Shown: positions 1-9,138, counted from the first letter of the stretch. The stretch: DNA of 64,000 bases from Natronomicrosphaera sp040876735 (GCA_040876735.1 JBBDPC010000137.1:1-64000); one strand, 5' to 3'. Numbers and translations are program-made. The notes: generated by a model from the letters alone, not told the origin.

Positions 1-135
1 AAGGTTCGGCCCAACGAGCCGCGGTACGTCGCCGACGTGGCGCGGTTTCTCGCCAGGCGGCGCGGGTTGAGCGTGCCGCAGTTCACGACGCGGACCGATG
101 CGAACGCGACAAGGTTTTTCCGATTGCCGGGGTGA
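1..135 (+). CDS. TatD family hydrolase, C-terminal fragment
   Basis: The window opens inside this gene; only the last 44 codons are present, ending at TGA 133-135. The tail reads VRPNEPRYVADVARFLA, then RRGLSVPQF and ANATRFFRL. That is the usual C-terminus of TatD-family metal-dependent DNases: an RNEP-like segment, a helix with the VA..LA pattern, and a final NA..FF.L stretch. Family members are TIM-barrel phosphoesterases with 3'-5' exonuclease activity. The metal-binding HxD motif lies upstream of the window, so activity cannot be judged. A perfect hairpin follows 20 bases downstream. Confidence 0.75.
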   Translation, partial: KVRPNEPRYVADVARFLARRRGLSVPQFTTRTDANATRFFRLPG

Positions 136-154
136 CGTAAGGGTTAGGGGGATG

Positions 155-210
155 CTTTCCCAGTGGGGCGGGACGCCCGCCCCACTGGGAAAGCGAAGTG
201 CACCACTGCT
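155..210. repeat. Palindromic repeat family A, copy 1
   Basis: A perfect inverted repeat: 18-base arms (CTTTCCCAGTGGGGCGGG at 155-172 and its complement at 176-193) around a 3-base loop. It is followed by the tail GCGAAGTGCACCACTGCT. The tail and the GGGGCGGG core recur at 5570-5700 and 28868-28970. It lies between the TatD tail and the next start codon and could act as a terminator-like or mRNA-stabilising hairpin. Confidence 0.85.
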
Positions 211-219
211 GGGGGGGAG

Positions 220-240
220 CCCACGGTTGGAAACCGTGGG
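220..240. repeat. CCCACGG hairpin followed by GGGCTT
   Basis: CCCACGGTT and AACCGTGGG form a 9-bp stem around a short loop, followed by CTTGGG. The same design, with CCCACGGAC/GTCCGTGGG arms and a CTTCGG tail, occurs at 41272-41292 beside the assembly gap. It sits 20 bases upstream of the ATG at 260, inside the leader of that gene. Confidence 0.7.
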
Positions 241-259
241 CTTGGGTACACTGTCGGGC

Positions 260-2533
260 ATGACTGAGCGATCGCGCGATGCGGCGGTGGTGGGTTGTGC
301 GCTGGCGGTGCTGACGCTGGTGTTGCTGCCGTGCGTGGTGACGTTTTTGCCAGCAATTTACTTCGATGTCGACCCGCGCAGCGACGTGGGGCGCAGCGCG
401 GTGGTGGCGCTGGGGCCAGCGGGCGCGGCGTGGTACCAGACGGCGGCGGTGGCGGTGGCGGCGTTGAGCCTGGCGGTGAGCGTGGCGGCGGGGGCGCGCG
501 TGCGGTGGGCAGCGGCGGCGCTGGTGGGCGTGGGCATGCTGGCGTGTGCTTACCACCTGCCGCAGCATACCGCCAACGCTTTGCCCACGGGCGGGTGGAT
601 TGCGGCGGCGGCGCTGGGGCTGGCGGCGGTGCACCTGGGGCAGTTTGAGCCGGCGCGGCGGTGGCTGGTCGCGGGGCTGGTGGCGATGCTCGTGCCGATG
701 GGCTTGCAGGCGGGCTGGTACGTTCTCGTGGAGCACCCGGCCACGGTGGCCTCCTACCTGGAGACCGAGTCGGAGATGCTGGCCAGCCGGGGCTGGGAAG
801 CCGGCTCGTCGCAGCATGAGTTATACCGCCGACGGCTGATGGACTGGCAGGCGGTCGGCACGTTCGGGCTGTCGAATGTGTTCGGCTCGGTGGTGGCGGG
901 GTTCACGCTGCTGGCGGCGGCGGTGATGGTGGACATGGGGCGGCGCACGCAGTGGCAATGGGCGTTGATGGCGTTGCCGGTGGCGGGGCTGGGTATGGTG
1001 ACGGTGTGGCTGAGCCGGTCGGCGGGGGCGATGGTGGGGCTGCTGGCGGGGGCGGGGGTGTTAGGGATAGTAGGGTTGGTGAGGGTGTGGGGGAAGGGGA
1101 CCGTGCGGCTGGAGCCGCACGGCCTCGGGCGATGGGTGATGGTGGGCGTGGTGGCGTTGGTGGGGCTGGCGTTTGCGGCGGTGCTGGTGCGGGGGGCGAT
1201 GGGGCCGCCGGAGACGATGGCGGGCGAGCGGACGCTGCTGTTCCGGTTTCACTACTGGCAGGCGGCGGCCCGGCTGATCGGCGAGGCGCTGCCGGGCAGT
1301 GCGGTGGTGGGCGTCGGGCCCCACGGTTTTTCGCAAGGCTACCTGTGGGCGAAGAACCCGCTGAACCCGGAAGAGGTGACCAACGCGCACAACGTGTTCA
1401 TCGACTATGTGGTGATGCTCGGCATCGGCGGGTGGGCGTTGGCGGCGGTGCTGTGGTTGTGGCTGATGCAGGCGGGGATGAGCGTGGGGCGTGGGGCGTG
1501 GGGTGTGGGGCGTGAGGAATCGGGGGAGCCGGGGGGGATGTTGCCGCGGGAGCACCTGGTGCTGGCGGGAGTGGTGGCGGCGGCGGTGTTCGGCGTGCAG
1601 TACCGGCTGATGCTGCCGCAACTGATGATCGAGACGGCGCTGCTCTGGCTGGTCGCAGCGCTGGCGTTCGTCGGGGTCATGGCGGTGCTGGCGACGCCCG
1701 GGCGCTTGCGGCCGTGGTGGGGTATGGCCGGGCTGCTGGCGGCCGCGACGGCGGTGCTGGTGCACAACCAGATCGAGATGACGTTCTACCAGTTCACCTC
1801 GGCGGGGATTGTCTGGGTGATCGTGGGCCTGGCCGCAGCGGGGGACGTGCAGGCGAAGCCGGCCACGGCGGGGCGGGCATGGGCGCGGTTCGGGCCGGCG
1901 GCGGCGCTGGCGGCGGCGGTGGTGGCCCTGGCCGTGGGACATGCCGCGCCGGTGACCGCCCAGCAGGGCCGGCTGGCGCGGGCGGCCACCGCCTTGCAAC
2001 AGGGACATGCGCAGACGGCACTGGCACGGCTGGACCAGGCGGGCGCGGCGTCACCGACCGACGCGGACGTTCGGCAATGGCGCCTCTCGCTGCGCTTGAG
2101 CATCGCCCAGCAGGCGGCGGCGATGAGGCGGACCGATCTCGCCCGGCAGCAGATCGCCGACGCGCTGGCCGTGCTCGACGCCAGCGAAGCGGCGGGCGTG
2201 GACACCGCCTCCCTGCACCGCCAGCGGGCGCGGGTGCAGTTGATGGCCAGCGAGATGCTCGACGAACCCGACCGGCTCGACGCGGCCGCCACGGCCTGGC
2301 AGCAGGCGATCGTGCGGGCGCCGTACAACCTGGACGACCACGTCCAGCTCGGCGACCTGCACTGGCGTCGCGGCGAACGTGAACGGGCGGCCGAGCTGTA
2401 CCGCCGGGCGTTGCAGATCAGCGATTGGAACTACCTCGACCCCGCCAAGCAGTTGACCGACGCCCAACGGCTGACGGCCCGGGCCCGGGCGGACACGGCT
2501 CAGGAATCGGAACCCGTGAACAACCGCCCCTGA
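260..2533 (+). CDS. O-antigen ligase/polymerase-like membrane protein with TPR tail
   Basis: A 757-residue protein. I chose the ATG at 260 because the in-frame sequence upstream is family A repeat DNA. The first ~560 residues hold many hydrophobic segments. Around residues 350-400 is a Wzy_C-like stretch, GVGPHGF then AHNVFIDYVVMLGIGGW, the loop typical of O-antigen ligases and polymerases. From about residue 595 to the end the protein is soluble and TPR-like (RQWRLSLRLS, LGDLHWRRGERERAAELYRRAL). It probably joins or polymerises surface glycans at the cytoplasmic membrane. A heptanucleotide array at 1482-1516 lies in the coding region, and a CCGTGCGG/CCGCACGG hairpin lies near 1100. The glycan substrate cannot be read from sequence. 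Confidence 0.7.
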   Translation: MTERSRDAAVVGCALAVLTLVLLPCVVTFLPAIYFDVDPRSDVGRSAVVALGPAGAAWYQTAAVAVAALSLAVSVAAGARVRWAAAALVGVGMLACAYHLPQHTANALPTGGWIAAAALGLAAVHLGQFEPARRWLVAGLVAMLVPMGLQAGWYVLVEHPATVASYLETESEMLASRGWEAGSSQHELYRRRLMDWQAVGTFGLSNVFGSVVAGFTLLAAAVMVDMGRRTQWQWALMALPVAGLGMVTVWLSRSAGAMVGLLAGAGVLGIVGLVRVWGKGTVRLEPHGLGRWVMVGVVALVGLAFAAVLVRGAMGPPETMAGERTLLFRFHYWQAAARLIGEALPGSAVVGVGPHGFSQGYLWAKNPLNPEEVTNAHNVFIDYVVMLGIGGWALAAVLWLWLMQAGMSVGRGAWGVGREESGEPGGMLPREHLVLAGVVAAAVFGVQYRLMLPQLMIETALLWLVAALAFVGVMAVLATPGRLRPWWGMAGLLAAATAVLVHNQIEMTFYQFTSAGIVWVIVGLAAAGDVQAKPATAGRAWARFGPAAALAAAVVALAVGHAAPVTAQQGRLARAATALQQGHAQTALARLDQAGAASPTDADVRQWRLSLRLSIAQQAAAMRRTDLARQQIADALAVLDASEAAGVDTASLHRQRARVQLMASEMLDEPDRLDAAATAWQQAIVRAPYNLDDHVQLGDLHWRRGERERAAELYRRALQISDWNYLDPAKQLTDAQRLTARARADTAQESEPVNNRP
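1482..1516 (+). repeat. Heptanucleotide array inside the O-antigen ligase-like gene
   Basis: Five tandem 7-base units: GCGTGGG three times, then GTGTGGG and GCGTGAG. They encode the loop SVGRGAWGVGRE between membrane segments. Seven is not a multiple of three, so gain or loss of one unit would shift the reading frame. This is the same N4G3 period as the heptad arrays near 36436, 49424, 52626 and 62623. Confidence 0.85.
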
Positions 2534-2656
2534 GCGAGTCCGCGAGCGAAGGGCGGGATGAGGGGGAAGAGATTTCTAATTGCTGATTTATGATTGATGA
2601 TTGCTGATGTATCAATCAGACATCAGCCATTAGCAATTAGCCATCAGCAATTAGCC
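2527..2656. repeat. Intergenic composite: family D unit followed by AT-rich palindrome family B
   Basis: 2527-2567 carries the family D unit (CTGAGCGAGTCCGCGAGCGA then GGGCGGGATGAG), which overlaps the last codons of the upstream gene. 2572-2656 is an AT-rich imperfect palindrome of short words such as CTAATTGCTGATT and ATCAGCAATTAG. It lies between convergent genes and could terminate both. The rest of the gap, 2657-2843, shows no recognisable gene or site. Confidence 0.75.
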
Positions 2657-2843
2657 CCCGCGCTCCATCATTACCTTGGCCCCTGTCACCGACGGCGGAA
2701 AGCAGATGCACTGCAACCGCCACTTTTATCCGCAGTTACGCCATGACGCATCCGGCAGACAGCATGACGTCCGTGCATCGCGGCGTCAGATCGCAAGCTT
2801 CGGCGCAGCCGGGGGGTGTCAGGCGGTCACGCGAGGCGCGGCG

Positions 2844-4121
2844 TTATGGCAGGGCCTTGGCGAGGTCGACCCAGTAACCCTGCGTGACGATGGGGCCGGG
2901 GGGGCCGGGGGCGGGGCGTTGGCGGAGCGCGTCGATCAGGTCGCGCATCTTCGAGTGGATGGGAGCGGTGAAGATCATCTGCTCCTGTGTCGTCGGATGG
3001 CGGATGCCCAGCAGGGCGGCGTGGAGGGCGGGGGTGTGCAGGAACAGGTCGCTGCGAGCGAGAGCGTCGGCTTCGAGCTTGTCCCCTTCCGCCTTGGGAC
3101 GGGCGTAGGTCATCTGGTGGCGATGGGCGGCGGGCAGGGGCGGGTGGTCCAGTTCGGCATGGCCGACCGGTTCGCCGCCGTAGAGGATGTCGCCGACGAT
3201 GGGATGGCCGAGGAAGGAGAGGTGGACGCGGATCTGGTGCGTTCGGCCGGTCTTGAGTTCGAGTTCGACGAGGGAGTAGCCCTGGTAGCGTTCGCGGACG
3301 CGGTAGAGCGTCAGCGCCTGCTTGGCGGTGGAGTCGTTGCGGACGGCCATGGCTTCGCGGATGGTCGGATGCTTGGCGATGGGCTGGTCGATCGCGCCGC
3401 CAGGCGGATCGGGGCAGCCGTGGACGACGGCGAGGTAGGCCTTGAGATTGGTGCGGTCTTCGAACTGGCGGGCAAGCTTCCAGTGCGGCTCGTCCTGCTT
3501 GGCGACGATCATGACGCCGGTGGTGTTGCGGTCGAGCCGGTGGACGATGCCGGGGCGTGCGTCGTCGGCGCCGAGGGAGGAGAGGCCCTCGACGGTGCCG
3601 TCTTCGTGGGCGACGGGATGGTCGGCGACCTGTTGCTGGAAGTGATAGGCGAGGCCGTTGATGAGCGTGCCGGACATCTGCCCGCGGGCGGGGTGGACGA
3701 TGAGGCCCGCCTGCTTGTTGACGACGATGAACGCGTCGTCCTCGTAGAGGATGTCCAGTGGGATCGGCTCGGGCTTGAACGCTTTGGTGGGGCGGGGCGG
3801 GAGGATGACGTCGACGATGTCGCCGGCCTTGAGTTTGGTGGAGGGCTTGGCCTGCTTGCCATTGACGCGGACGCCGCCGAGTGCGATGAGCTTCTGGATC
3901 TGGTGCCGGCTGACGTGGCCGACGTGGCTTTGCAGGTTTTTGTCCAGCCGTTCCTTGGCGTCGCGGGTGAGGCGGTAGCGCAGGTGCTCCGGGCCTTCCT
4001 CTTCCAGTTCGCTGTGAGTCAGTTCGGCGGCGGCTTCCATGGCCTGGTCGACGCCGGCGGCGAGCGTCTGCTCGTCGGCGACGGGGGTGGGCAGCTTTTT
4101 GGGGCGGAAGCGGGGGGGCAT
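2844..4121 (-). CDS. RluA/RluD-type 23S rRNA pseudouridine synthase
   Basis: A 425-residue protein. An S4 RNA-binding domain (about residues 55-110: RLDKNLQSHVG, HQIQKLIALGGVRVNG) precedes the catalytic domain. The active-site motif is HRLDRNTTGVMIVAK, with catalytic Asp197. The second family signature, ELKTGRTHQIRVHL, follows. It converts uridine to pseudouridine in RNA, most likely large-subunit rRNA. It is longer than E. coli RluD (~326 aa) because of a ~50-residue N-terminal extension and an insert between the S4 and catalytic regions (AHEDGTVEGLSSLGADDA). It lies 60 bases downstream of the TPR membrane gene, probably in one transcript. The exact target uridine is unknown. Confidence 0.9.
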   Translation of the reverse strand: MPPRFRPKKLPTPVADEQTLAAGVDQAMEAAAELTHSELEEEGPEHLRYRLTRDAKERLDKNLQSHVGHVSRHQIQKLIALGGVRVNGKQAKPSTKLKAGDIVDVILPPRPTKAFKPEPIPLDILYEDDAFIVVNKQAGLIVHPARGQMSGTLINGLAYHFQQQVADHPVAHEDGTVEGLSSLGADDARPGIVHRLDRNTTGVMIVAKQDEPHWKLARQFEDRTNLKAYLAVVHGCPDPPGGAIDQPIAKHPTIREAMAVRNDSTAKQALTLYRVRERYQGYSLVELELKTGRTHQIRVHLSFLGHPIVGDILYGGEPVGHAELDHPPLPAAHRHQMTYARPKAEGDKLEADALARSDLFLHTPALHAALLGIRHPTTQEQMIFTAPIHSKMRDLIDALRQRPAPGPPGPIVTQGYWVDLAKALP

Positions 4122-4181
4122 GACGGGGATAACGCTCCGCGACGGGTCGCGGTGAACGTGGGTGTGATGGACCGCCGGGGC

Positions 4182-4955
4182 TTACTCCGGCTCGGCGGGC
4201 ACGTTGGGGTCGAGCGGGATGGGCGCTTCGCCGGTTTCCACCTCTTCGGCTTCGTCGAACATGTCGACATCGCCTTCGAGGAAGTCGGTCGAGGGCGTCA
4301 TGTCGGGCATGGGCGGGGCGGCGGAGGCGGGAGCGAAGACGACCGGCTGCTGCAACCGCTCGACGAGGGCGTGGCGCTGCCGGGCCTGGTTGGCGAGGCC
4401 GGGCAACTCGGCGGCGGCGGCGGCTTCCTCGGCCTGCTGGTAGTAGCGGGTGGCCTGGTCCCACTGGCCACGCGTCTCGGCGACCTGGGCGAGGCCGAGC
4501 AGGGCGTTGACGCGGAACACCGGCTGGCGGGCCGTCTCCTGGGCCCGGCGGTACATCGCTTCGGCGCGATCGAGCGCCTGGGCCCGGCTCATCCCGGCGG
4601 CGTCGGCTTCCTCGCTCGTGTCTTCCGCTTCCGCCGTTTCGCGGGGGCGCACCGCCTGGTCCATCGCCGCGTCGCCGCCGCGCAGGTAGGCCAGGGCCTG
4701 GACGGTGGGGTGCCGATGCTCCTCGGCGATGTCGGAGTAGCCCGCCGCGGTGGTCGTGGCGGCGAGGTCGGCGAAGGCCATCTCATGCGCCTCGGTGCTC
4801 CACGCGCTGTAGAGGCGATAGCCCGCGAAGCTGCCGGCGGCGATCACCAGGACGAGCAGCACCACGTTGCCGTAGTTCTCCCACCAATGGCCGAAGTTGG
4901 AGAAAAATTCGGCGAGGTCGTTTTCTTTCAGTTCGTGGCGTTCTTCGCTGTCCAT
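4182..4955 (-). CDS. Single-pass membrane protein with TPR domain, YfgM-like
   Basis: A 257-residue protein. A short acidic/basic N-terminus carries FFSNFGHWWENYGN, then one membrane helix (VVLLVLVIAAGSFAGYRLY, about 31-49), then a periplasmic helical region. The arrangement and the WWENYG preceding the helix resemble YfgM/TPR_21 proteins, which associate with the Sec translocon and periplasmic chaperones. TPR-like helices run to about residue 200 (ALDRAEAMYRRAQE, LLGLAQVAETRGQWDQATRYYQQ). The last ~55 residues are acidic and proline-rich, ending PLDPNVPAEPE. Role inferred from architecture only. Confidence 0.65.
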   Translation of the reverse strand: MDSEERHELKENDLAEFFSNFGHWWENYGNVVLLVLVIAAGSFAGYRLYSAWSTEAHEMAFADLAATTTAAGYSDIAEEHRHPTVQALAYLRGGDAAMDQAVRPRETAEAEDTSEEADAAGMSRAQALDRAEAMYRRAQETARQPVFRVNALLGLAQVAETRGQWDQATRYYQQAEEAAAAAELPGLANQARQRHALVERLQQPVVFAPASAAPPMPDMTPSTDFLEGDVDMFDEAEEVETGEAPIPLDPNVPAEPE

Positions 4956-5039
4956 GGGGGAGATCTGATCTTGGAGGTTGAATCGGTGAGGGATGAACGT
5001 GGATCGAAGATCACAGATGATCGATCCATCGATGAACGG

Positions 5040-5495
5040 TTAGTTTCGCGGGCCGAGCGTCACGATCGTCGTCACGACGCTGTGCCGTTCGCCTATGCGG
5101 ACGCGCAGCGACTCGGGGCCCTTGGTGTAGCGCATCACGGTCGTGCCGTCGGCGTCGCGTTCGCGGCCCTGCGACGACCAGCCGTGCCGCGGCAGATGCT
5201 GGCGGTAGAAGTTCACCACCTCGGCGGTGTTGGACCGGCCCTGGTAGACGTGGCGCACCTCGCGAGCCGAGGCGCCGATCCGGGCCTCGCTGCGCGACGG
5301 CACGGCCACGAAGCCGATCGGCAACGGCACGTCCGGAATCGGCGAACGGTCCCGCGCCACCAGCCCGGGGCCCGACTGCGGCGGCAGGTAGTCGCCGTCG
5401 TCCGTGAAGGCCGCCCGCGGCAGCGACTGTTGCGTGCACGCACCGGCGGCCACCGACAACGCCACCAGCAATAACAGGCTTACGAGCTTGCACAT
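5040..5495 (-). CDS. Putative lipoprotein of unknown function
   Basis: A 151-residue protein, starting at the ATG whose complement is 5493-5495. It begins MCKLVSLLLLVALSVAAGAC, a signal peptide ending in a lipobox-like AGAC (weak, since -3 is Ala). The mature part contains VNFYRQHLPRHGWSSQGRE and TVMRYTKGPESLRVRIGE, a small alpha/beta pattern seen in short secreted proteins of this phylum. I do not recognise a characterised family. Longer in-frame starts upstream fall in family A repeat DNA and were rejected. It lies head to tail with the downstream TPR membrane gene. Confidence 0.65.
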   Translation of the reverse strand: MCKLVSLLLLVALSVAAGACTQQSLPRAAFTDDGDYLPPQSGPGLVARDRSPIPDVPLPIGFVAVPSRSEARIGASAREVRHVYQGRSNTAEVVNFYRQHLPRHGWSSQGRERDADGTTVMRYTKGPESLRVRIGERHSVVTTIVTLGPRN

Positions 5496-5569
5496 GGGAA
5501 AGTTCCGTACGAGACCGGTTGACAAGGAGAAAGTGTATGCCCGCACTGAAGTTGCCGCAAACGGGGGTA

Positions 5570-5700
5570 GTGGGATACTTTCAAAGTGGGGCGGGCGTCT
5601 CGCCCGCCGTTCGGTCGAAGACCGAATACGTTGTTGGCCCTTCGGGCCAATGGCGGGCGAGACGCCCGCCCCACTAGAAAAGCAAAGTACACCACTGCCC
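5570..5700. repeat. Palindromic repeat family A, copy 2
   Basis: Arms carrying AAGTGGGGCGGGCGTCTCGC and its near-complement flank a ~50-base core that itself contains small inverted repeats (TCGGTCGAAGACCGA, TTGGCCCTTCGGGCCAA). The element ends in the family tail AAAGCAAAGTACACCACTGC. It fills the gap between two minus-strand genes. Confidence 0.85.
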
Positions 5701-5726
5701 AAACGGGAAGCGCACGAAAGGCGAAG

Positions 5727-7370
5727 CTACTCTTCCGCCGCCAACTTCGGCGCGCCGCGCTTGCGGGCATTGTATTGCAGAACGGCGTAGGCGACGTGGG
5801 TGACGCTGTTGTTGATCCGCTTCAGGTGCGTCAGCAGGTCCAGGTGCACGGCACTGGATTCGTGCGTGAGCTGCTCCCCGGCCCGGAGGCGCTGGAAGTG
5901 GTTGTCGCGGAGACGACGCTCTTCTTCGCTAAGCTGCTCCTTGTTCTGCATCAGTTGCTGGGCGAGGTCGCTGTCGCGGGTGGTGAAGGCGGTTTCGGCG
6001 ATGAGCATGTTCCGGGCGACCTTGGCGTAGAAGCTTTTCAGCTCCTTCCAGCCGGCGGTGGAGAAGGTGACGCGATGGCGGACACGCTTGATGACCAGCT
6101 CGGCGAGGTTCTTGTCAACGATGTCGCCGATCGCCTCCAGCTCCGAGAGGTAGCGCAACTGGCGCATGACTTCGCCCGACTCGTCCTCGTGGCCGTCCTG
6201 CCCGGCAAGGTCGGCGAGAAAGCGCTTGATCTCCCGGTCGAGCAGGTCGACCTGGTCGTCCCGCTGCTGGACCTGCTCGGCCAGTTCGGCATCGCGCTCG
6301 ACCAGCGCCCGCCAGACGTCGGCGAGCATCGACCGCACGATCTCGGAGACGCGCAGAATCTCGCGCATCGATTGCCCGGTCGCCAGCGAAAACCCCTCCA
6401 CCGGCCGGTCGGTGATGTAGCGGGGGCCGAACGTGTCCGGCTCGTCGCGCTCGGGCACGAGTTGACTGGCCAGCCGGTAGACCACGCTCACCAGCGGCAG
6501 GAACAGCAGGGCGACGACCCCGTTGAACGCGGTGTGCCACAGCGCCACCTGCATGTCCGGCCCGGTGGGGATGCGGCCGAGCAGTTCGATGACCAGCGGC
6601 AGCGTCAACAGCGCCAGCGCCGCGACGCTCGCCTTGGCCAGCAGGTTGCCCAGCGCCAGGCGGCGCGATTCGGTCTGCGACCAGCCGACGATGAGCGTGC
6701 TCAACGACAAGCCGACGTTGGCCCCGGCCACGGCGGGCACAGCCAGCGCCAGGCCCACCGTGCCCGCGGCGGCGAGGCCGACGACGAGCCCGATCGCGGC
6801 CGTGCTCGACTGCAGGGCGACCGCGAGTATCGCCGCGAGCACCATGAGCCAGGCCGGCCGATCCTGCGCCAGCTCCAGCAGGGCCATCAGGTCGCCGTCG
6901 GGGGCGATGTGGTCGCTGGCGCCGGTGCGGATCATGCCGATGGCCATGAAGATGAGGCCGAGGCTGAGCACGATCTGGCCCATGCCGCGCACCGCGCTGC
7001 GGCGGAAGAACTGGTAGCCGAGCACGCCGACGAGGATGAGCAGGGGGGCGTAGGCATCCAGTTGCAGGGCGATCAGCAGCACCATGAGGGTCAGGCCGAT
7101 GTTGGCCCCGAGCATGACGGCGAGGGTCTGGCGTGCGGAGAGGTGGCCGAGCTGCACCGCCTGCACGCTGAGCAGGGAGATGGTGGTGCTGGAGGGCGCG
7201 ACGAGCGAGACGCCGATGCCGCACAGAAACGCGCGCCAGCGCGAGCTGGCCATGCGGCGCATCCATCGCCCGAGCTGCGGACCGAAGAGTCGGTCGAGCC
7301 CTTTGCGAAGAAAGCGGACGCCGAAGAGGATCAGCGCCACGCCGCCGGCGATCGTGATGAACAAGGTCAT
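5727..7370 (-). CDS. Na/Pi cotransporter family protein with PhoU-like tail
   Basis: A 547-residue protein. The first ~310 residues are a membrane domain with two inverted-type Na/Pi-II repeats. The second carries the typical QSSTAAIGLVVGLAAAG; in the first, the equivalent is APSSTTISLLSVQAVQLG, with Gln replaced by Pro. Residues ~320-540 form a soluble PhoU-like helical bundle (YLSELEAIGDIVDKNLAELV). This is the bacterial NptA/YjbB architecture, moving phosphate coupled to sodium. Direction and affinity cannot be inferred. No Pho box is evident upstream, and there are no pst or pho genes in the window. Confidence 0.88.
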   Translation of the reverse strand: MTLFITIAGGVALILFGVRFLRKGLDRLFGPQLGRWMRRMASSRWRAFLCGIGVSLVAPSSTTISLLSVQAVQLGHLSARQTLAVMLGANIGLTLMVLLIALQLDAYAPLLILVGVLGYQFFRRSAVRGMGQIVLSLGLIFMAIGMIRTGASDHIAPDGDLMALLELAQDRPAWLMVLAAILAVALQSSTAAIGLVVGLAAAGTVGLALAVPAVAGANVGLSLSTLIVGWSQTESRRLALGNLLAKASVAALALLTLPLVIELLGRIPTGPDMQVALWHTAFNGVVALLFLPLVSVVYRLASQLVPERDEPDTFGPRYITDRPVEGFSLATGQSMREILRVSEIVRSMLADVWRALVERDAELAEQVQQRDDQVDLLDREIKRFLADLAGQDGHEDESGEVMRQLRYLSELEAIGDIVDKNLAELVIKRVRHRVTFSTAGWKELKSFYAKVARNMLIAETAFTTRDSDLAQQLMQNKEQLSEEERRLRDNHFQRLRAGEQLTHESSAVHLDLLTHLKRINNSVTHVAYAVLQYNARKRGAPKLAAEE

Positions 7371-7521
7371 GGCGGTGACGTTCGGACTGACTGCACGATA
7401 CCGGTGCAGCGAAATGTTAGCGAGTTGTTCAAGCGGAAAATTCGTCGCGCCGGTTCAATGAAGCTGGATTCGGCCGACAGTGTGATGGAAGAAAGTGAAC
7501 GGCCAGAGGGGGTGACCCCGT

Positions 7522-9138
7522 ATGATGAGTGAGATGACACAGGCGGCGCCGATCGACATGATTGCGCGGGAGCAGGTGGTTCCCGTGTCACTGGCTACGC
7601 TGGGCCGACGACGGCAGGCGGTGTCGGCCTGCGCGGCGGCGGTGCGGCTGGCGTGGATGGGCGGACTGGCGTTGCTGGCGGTGGTGCTGGCGGATGCGAG
7701 CGTGACGCTGCCGGCTTCGGTGCGTCTGTTGTCGGCGATGGGCGTGGTGGCGGTGATCGCGGCCGCGGCGGCGCGGTGGCGGCGGCGGCCGGGCGAGCCG
7801 GGGGAACCGGGGGGGCCGGGGGCGGCGGCGCAGCGGCGGCTGGCGCGGGAGGTGGAGTTGCAAGCGGGCGTGCCGCACAACCAACTGGTCAACGCACTGC
7901 TGCTGGGCGGCGCGGCGAGGGGGTATGGCGATCCGCTGGCGCAGGCGCTGGCGCGGCGAAGTGCCGAGCGTGGGGCGGCGGCGTTGCGGGGGCTCGACAT
8001 GAATGCGGCGGTCGATCGAGAGCGGCTGCGGCGGGAGGGCGGCTGGCTGTGGGCGGTGGCAGTGGCGTGGATGGTGGTGGCGGTGATTCAGCCGGGCGTG
8101 GTGGGGCAGGGGCTGGCGCGGGTGGCGCTGCCGTGGGCGGATGTGCCGGCGTTCAGTTTGACGCGGCTGGTGGTGACGGTTGAGCCGGGGGATGGTTCGG
8201 AGGCGGTGATGGTGGGAGATGACGTGCGGGTGACGGCGGCGGTGAGCGGCGTGATGCCGGCCGAGCCTGCGACGCTGGTGACGCTGGGTGGTTCGGCAGA
8301 CGCGGCGCGGCGGTGGACGATGCGGGAGGCGGACGAGGGGCGGTGGGTGCACACGCTGCGCGACCTGCGAGAGCCGGTGCGGTTTCGGGTGGAGGCGGGT
8401 GCGGCGTGGTCGCGGGCGTATGTGGTTCGGCCGATGGCGGCGCGGGATGAAGCGGAGGAGGCGGAGGAAGTGGCGCAGCCTGGCACGGTCGAGGCCGTGG
8501 CGGATGCGGGTGCTGATGCGACGGCGGGTGATGACGACATGGCGGCGCAGGTGGAGGCGTTGCGTGCGTTGATGCAGCAGGCGGCGGCGATCCGCGACCT
8601 GGCGGAGGCGATGGCCGCGGCGAGCGAACTGGACGCAGCGACGTGGCAGGCAATGCTTGAAGCGTTGCGCGGCGAGATCGAAGCGTTTGCCGGCGACGCG
8701 GGCGCACTGGCGGACGAACTGGAAGCGATGGCGGCGAGCCTGGACGAGCCGATGCAGAGCGAAGCGAAGGCGATGGCGGACGTACTGCGCGGTTTGGCAC
8801 TGCCGGCGATGGCGGAGATGGACTTGCAGCCGAGCGGGAAGGCGGAGGGTATGCCGGCGAACGAGGTGCGCGAGGCGGCCGAGGCGGACCGCGCGACGTT
8901 GGCCGAGCGCGGCGCGGCGATGGCGGCGATGGCGGATGGCCGGGTCAGTCGAGAGGAGGGGGCGGGGGCGTTGCCCGCGGCGTGGGCCGACCCGGCGGCG
9001 GAAGGGACGTACGATGTGCAGATCGCTTCGGGCGACGTGACGCCGGCGCAGCTCCGGGCGATGATGGAGCAGGCCCCGCCCGCCTACCGGACGCTGGTGG
9101 AGCGTTACTTTCGTTCGCTGAGCGAGGAGGTGCGATGA
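7522..9138 (+). CDS. Large membrane protein, DUF4175-like
   Basis: A 538-residue protein. Two N-terminal membrane helices (about 40-55 and 66-82) and a third near 175-195 (WLWAVAVAWMVVAVIQPGVV) precede a beta-rich region (FSLTRLVVTVEPGD, VTAAVSGVMPAEPATLV). A long helical, Ala/Glu-rich segment follows (about 320-500). The layout resembles DUF4175 proteins, which are usually longer. Its stop codon overlaps the next start by 4 bases (ATGA), so it is translationally coupled to the DUF4159-like gene. In many bacteria such pairs sit in MoxR/BatA-like clusters, but none of those partners is present here. Function unknown. Confidence 0.55.
   Translation: MMSEMTQAAPIDMIAREQVVPVSLATLGRRRQAVSACAAAVRLAWMGGLALLAVVLADASVTLPASVRLLSAMGVVAVIAAAAARWRRRPGEPGEPGGPGAAAQRRLAREVELQAGVPHNQLVNALLLGGAARGYGDPLAQALARRSAERGAAALRGLDMNAAVDRERLRREGGWLWAVAVAWMVVAVIQPGVVGQGLARVALPWADVPAFSLTRLVVTVEPGDGSEAVMVGDDVRVTAAVSGVMPAEPATLVTLGGSADAARRWTMREADEGRWVHTLRDLREPVRFRVEAGAAWSRAYVVRPMAARDEAEEAEEVAQPGTVEAVADAGADATAGDDDMAAQVEALRALMQQAAAIRDLAEAMAAASELDAATWQAMLEALRGEIEAFAGDAGALADELEAMAASLDEPMQSEAKAMADVLRGLALPAMAEMDLQPSGKAEGMPANEVREAAEADRATLAERGAAMAAMADGRVSREEGAGALPAAWADPAAEGTYDVQIASGDVTPAQLRAMMEQAPPAYRTLVERYFRSLSEEVR

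Noticed and set aside
2676..5474. A 932-codon open frame on the plus strand
   Set aside because: It runs opposite clear genes (pseudouridine synthase, TPR membrane protein, lipoprotein). High GC leaves the antisense frame open; the translation is low-complexity and matches nothing.
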